Shown here piece after piece: positions 5,626-8,046 of a stretch of 8,046 nucleotides of DNA. Both the position numbers and the translations under genes were made by a program. Under the pieces are notes generated by a model, which saw only the letters and a program-made list of their open reading frames with translations, did no database searches and was not told the DNA's origin. The stretch comes from Sulfurovum sp. (GTDB lineage: Bacteria > Campylobacterota > Campylobacteria > Campylobacterales > Sulfurovaceae): the NCBI GenBank assembly GCA_015663065.1, contig DQSX01000190.1:1-8046 (forward strand), given 5' to 3'. Positions within the stretch are counted from its first letter, which is position 1. Every line of letters starts with the position of its first letter.

Positions 5626-6990
5626 ATGAAAAGAGAAACACATCACATTTCTGTCGAAGAGTGTGAGATGGATATTGTCGGGCATAAGATCTTTGTCCGT
5701 TTAAAAGATATTCCTATGTACATCTCCAAGAAGACCAAAGACAGTATCCGTAACCGTTACAGTCACTCTATTGAAGTAGGATTGAGTACGGAATATATAC
5801 TCAACCATGTGAGCCGTGAACTGGGTGACGGTATAGACCTTAATTTCTTCAAGATCGCCAAGATCGTTGGCTTCCTTCATGACATTGGACATACGGCTTT
5901 CTCTCATGACGGAGAGGTGATACTTGACAGAATGCTGCAGGAAGCTTCCTCTTCTCTTAGCAAACCTATTCGTTTCAATGCCAATCTCAATAACTTCAGA
6001 CGTATACAAAAATACGGTTTTTATGATAATTTACCAGAAGATGTCCGGCACTATGCCTATGCTTCTCTTTTAAAACGTGCCTCAGAGTTGGATGAGTATC
6101 CTGAATATATGTATTTAAAAAAGTATCTCGACAATGCCATTGCAATGGAAGAGGAGTATCTTGCTTCTAAAAATATTCACATCAAAAATACTGTGAACAA
6201 AACTATTCTCTGTCAGGCTATGGATATTGCCGATGAGAATCGTTACAGAGTCACAGACATTATAGACTCACTCAATATCTACTCGAAAGAGAAATTACAG
6301 GAGATCCTTTTAAGAAGTATCAGTTCAGAGATCCGTGTTAAAGATGTGCGTAAACTCGTGCATTTAAAAACACTGGAGATTCCTGGCTATGAAAAGGTAC
6401 ACTATGACAAGATCAAGATCAAAGATCTGCTCATAGCATTGTTAAAGCTTTCAAGTAATGCAAAAACAGAATTTCAAAACACTATGAACTCTATATCTAT
6501 GGCATTTAACCGAAACCTGAAGTTGACCAAAGAGGCTAAATTGGTTCCAGTCAATGAAGAGTTGGAACTTTTAAGAAGAGAGTTTAACAAAATTGCTGCC
6601 AAATATATCTGGGGTTCCAAAAAAGTGAATAATATCAAAAAACCTTTTAACCACTATTTTATCACTGTGGCGGATTATTTCATCAACAAAGATTTTGAGA
6701 TCGATCTCATTGACAGTCATACCTATAAACAAGCACTCATGGCCTTGGATGTTGCAGATATGAAAGAAGAGACATATACAAAAGAGAGACTAAGTCTACT
6801 GCGAAATTTCCTTGGTGGTTTGACCAATCTGAAGATCATTGAACTCTATAAAAAGATTCAACTTTTGAATTTTGAAGCAAAATTGGGGTATAAACTGGAA
6901 AATGCAGAAAAATTGATAGAGAAAAACTCTGTGATGACGCTTGAGAAAAAACTGGAAAAATACAGTTCCAGATTAAAGAGAAAACTATGA
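5626..6990 (+). CDS. HD-domain phosphohydrolase, divergent dGTPase-like
   Basis: This is a 454-residue cytoplasmic protein of the HD superfamily. The metal-binding set reads H47 in RYSHSIEV, H85-D86 in FLHDIGHTAFSHDGE, and D203 in ADENRYRVTDIID. These line up residue by residue with the E. coli Dgt pattern, including the spacing of the HD pair to H94 and E97 (Dgt H126 and E129, catalytic) and of the ADDI..Y....D..D motif. The likely reaction is hydrolysis of a deoxynucleoside triphosphate to nucleoside and tripolyphosphate. However, the canonical N-terminal dGTPase segment (DRDRIxxSxAFRRL) is absent; instead FVRLKDIPMYIS (residues 23-34) leads into the first histidine, more like SAMHD1/COG1078 proteins. 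E204 replaces the usual second Asp of the ADD motif. The 200 or so C-terminal residues are helical and charged and I do not recognise them; the end is lysine-rich. Substrate is therefore uncertain. The gene's stop overlaps the next start (ATGA). Confidence 0.82.
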   Translation: MKRETHHISVEECEMDIVGHKIFVRLKDIPMYISKKTKDSIRNRYSHSIEVGLSTEYILNHVSRELGDGIDLNFFKIAKIVGFLHDIGHTAFSHDGEVILDRMLQEASSSLSKPIRFNANLNNFRRIQKYGFYDNLPEDVRHYAYASLLKRASELDEYPEYMYLKKYLDNAIAMEEEYLASKNIHIKNTVNKTILCQAMDIADENRYRVTDIIDSLNIYSKEKLQEILLRSISSEIRVKDVRKLVHLKTLEIPGYEKVHYDKIKIKDLLIALLKLSSNAKTEFQNTMNSISMAFNRNLKLTKEAKLVPVNEELELLRREFNKIAAKYIWGSKKVNNIKKPFNHYFITVADYFINKDFEIDLIDSHTYKQALMALDVADMKEETYTKERLSLLRNFLGGLTNLKIIELYKKIQLLNFEAKLGYKLENAEKLIEKNSVMTLEKKLEKYSSRLKRKL

Positions 6991-7898
6991 ATATTATTTT
7001 TGGTCCCATCCATTCACGACGTTTCGGAAAGTCTTTAGGGGTTGACCTCAGTCCGGGAAAGAAACAATGCAATTTTGACTGCCTCTACTGCGAACTTGAC
7101 CCGGCAAAAACAATGGAACATTACGATGATGTCGTTACAGTTGAAGAGGTAACGACAGCTTTAAGAGAGGCTCTTGCAGCTCATCAAGATATCGACTTCA
7201 TTACCCTGACCGCAAACGGTGAACCGACCCTCTATCCACATTTGGAAGCATTGATAGATGAGATCAATACCTTTAAAGGCAAGACCAAAACACTCATTCT
7301 GACCAATGCAGCGACCATCGATGACCCAAAGGTACAGTCAGCCCTGTTAAAACTGGATGAAGTCAAACTCTCTTTAGATTGTGCCACACAAAAATGCCTG
7401 AAAAAACTGGACCGTTCACACTCCGGCATAGAAGTTGAAAATATCAAAGCAGGGATGTTGGACTTTAAAAGAAAATACCAAGGTCCACTGGTCATAGAGA
7501 TACTCATAGTAAAAACACTCAATGACTCAGAAGAAGAGATAGCCCAACTCAATGCATTCCTTTTAAAACTAAAACCCACTCGCATTGACATAGGCACCAT
7601 AGACAGACCACCGGCCTTTGATGTCAAACCAGTCTCGTATGAAGAGCTACTGCACATCAGCCACCTTTTTGACAGCTCGCTGCCAGTCTACATAGCCTCA
7701 CGTAAAAAAGCAGATATTTCACCAGACAGCTACGCTTATGAAGAGATCCTGGAGACATTGTCCAAACGTCCCTTGACAAAGGAAGATATTGAAGCGCTTT
7801 TTGATGAAGAGAGCCAAAAAAGAGTTGAAAACCTCCTCCATAAACAGAAAATCAAGCTTGTTGAGACAAATGGTGTAAAATTTTACAAAAAAGCCTAA
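6987..7898 (+). CDS. Radical SAM protein (COG0731-like Fe-S oxidoreductase) with possible winged-helix C-terminus
   Basis: The 303-residue protein opens with FGPIHSRRFGKSLGVDLSP and then C28-NFD-C32-LY-C35, the CxxxCxxC site that holds the 4Fe-4S cluster used to split S-adenosylmethionine into a 5'-deoxyadenosyl radical. The SAM-contacting GEP motif follows in TLTANGEPTLYP (residues 73-84), and later strands (LILTNAAT, VKLSLDCA, VIEILIVKTLND) fit the partial TIM barrel. The opening resembles the COG0731 group, related to the wyosine synthase TYW1, but bacteria generally lack wyosine, so the substrate is unknown. Residues from about 250 (EEILETLSKRPLTKEDIEALFD, then RVENLLHKQKIKLVETNGVKFYKK) look like a winged helix-turn-helix: a helix pair, a third helix and a beta wing. 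The start overlaps the HD gene's stop by four bases (ATGA), so translation is probably coupled; only a weak AAAGAGA lies upstream. No terminator follows; the tRNA promoter begins eight bases after the stop. Confidence 0.88.
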   Translation: MNIIFGPIHSRRFGKSLGVDLSPGKKQCNFDCLYCELDPAKTMEHYDDVVTVEEVTTALREALAAHQDIDFITLTANGEPTLYPHLEALIDEINTFKGKTKTLILTNAATIDDPKVQSALLKLDEVKLSLDCATQKCLKKLDRSHSGIEVENIKAGMLDFKRKYQGPLVIEILIVKTLNDSEEEIAQLNAFLLKLKPTRIDIGTIDRPPAFDVKPVSYEELLHISHLFDSSLPVYIASRKKADISPDSYAYEEILETLSKRPLTKEDIEALFDEESQKRVENLLHKQKIKLVETNGVKFYKKA

Positions 7899-7902
7899 AA
7901 AA
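7877..7902 (+). promoter_or_regulatory. A-tracts at ~10-bp spacing, possible UP element of the tRNA promoter
   Basis: AAAATTTT (7877-7884), A6 (7887-7892) and A6 (7897-7902) have centres about 9-10 bp apart, and the last ends three bases before TTGACA. Such phasing bends DNA, and A-tracts at -40 to -60 bind the alpha subunit of RNA polymerase at strong stable-RNA promoters. The element overlaps the last codons of the radical SAM gene. Function is inferred from placement and composition. Confidence 0.5.
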
Positions 7903-7905
7903 TAC

Positions 7906-7934
7906 TTGACATTAAAGGAGTTTTTCCCTATAAT
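7906..7934 (+). promoter_or_regulatory. Perfect-consensus sigma-70 promoter for tRNA-Asn
   Basis: TTGACA (7906-7911) and TATAAT (7929-7934) are both exact consensus hexamers with the ideal 17-bp spacer. Transcription would start near 7941, about 33 bases before the mature tRNA, leaving a 5' leader to be removed by RNase P. A full -35 box is unusual for Campylobacterota, where it is generally poorly conserved, and fits the high output needed for stable RNA. Confidence 0.9.
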
Positions 7935-7973
7935 CTCACCCACGAAACAAGCACTCGCTTATTTCAGGCATAT

Positions 7974-8046
7974 TCCGGCATAGCTCAGCGGTAGAGTAGA
8001 TGACTGTTAATCATTTGGTCCGAGGTTCGAATCCTCGTGCCGGAGC
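7974..8046 (+). tRNA. tRNA-Asn (anticodon GTT), 3' end cut by window
   Basis: A full cloverleaf can be drawn. The acceptor stem is TCCGGCA (7974-7980) with TGCCGGA (8038-8044), all seven pairs Watson-Crick. The D arm is GCTC/GAGT (7983-7986, 7994-7997). The anticodon stem is GATGA/TCATT (7999-8003, 8011-8015) with loop CTGTTAA, placing GTT at 8006-8008, which reads AAC/AAU for asparagine. The variable loop is 8016-8020, and the T arm is CGAGG-TTCGAAT-CCTCG (8021-8037). The discriminator base is G8045 and the window ends at the first C of what is probably an encoded CCA. The U1-A72 first pair is normal for tRNA-Asn. Further tRNA genes may follow downstream from the same promoter. Confidence 0.97.

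Noticed and set aside
7232..7657. Minus-strand 141-codon open frame within the radical SAM gene
   Set aside because: Ser-rich shadow of a well-supported radical SAM coding frame with no motif of its own.
7974..8044. U1-A72 first acceptor pair of the tRNA as an oddity
   Set aside because: Bacterial tRNA-Asn commonly begins with U, as in E. coli, so this is normal.

Overview
The window looks like chromosomal DNA from a Campylobacterota (epsilonproteobacterial) organism, most likely near the Sulfurovum/Sulfurimonas group. The evidence is AT-leaning DNA with A-rich intergenic stretches, a GyrA with Asn at the main quinolone position (as I recall for Helicobacter), tightly packed genes with TAATG and ATGA overlaps, and a general Campylobacterota flavour to the proteins. 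The genus is an inference; no database search was possible. All genes read on the + strand and none shows a frameshift or internal stop.

Layout: the 3' end of a thioredoxin-family gene (1-249) is followed by a 237-bp intergenic region. That region holds a compound palindrome (251-307), two copies of a 16-nt direct repeat exactly 84 bp apart, an AT-only-cored inverted repeat, A-tracts and a probable gyrA promoter. Next comes a compact run: gyrA (487-2997), asd (3000-4040), a UPF0114/YqhA-type membrane protein (4040-4549) and hemE (4549-5598). Gaps within it are 2 nt, or the genes overlap by one base. After 27 bp follows an HD-domain, dGTPase-like phosphohydrolase (5626-6990), which overlaps by 4 bp a radical SAM protein of the COG0731 type (6987-7898). 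A perfect-consensus promoter (TTGACA, 17 bp, TATAAT), preceded by A-tracts at about 10-bp spacing, then drives a tRNA-Asn (7974 to the window end, lacking only the last two bases of CCA).

How they fit together: the spacing suggests one transcript running from gyrA at least to hemE and possibly to the radical SAM gene, since no terminator is visible between them. It would join DNA topology (GyrA), aspartate-family amino acid and diaminopimelate synthesis (Asd), haem synthesis (HemE), a probable nucleotide hydrolase and an iron-sulfur radical enzyme. This is a housekeeping cluster rather than a defence or mobile island. The least characterised parts are the divergent HD protein coupled to the radical SAM protein, the YqhA-type gene locked between asd and hemE, and the structured intergenic DNA upstream of gyrA. 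I saw no CRISPR array, insertion sequence, phage gene or clear sign of horizontal transfer.
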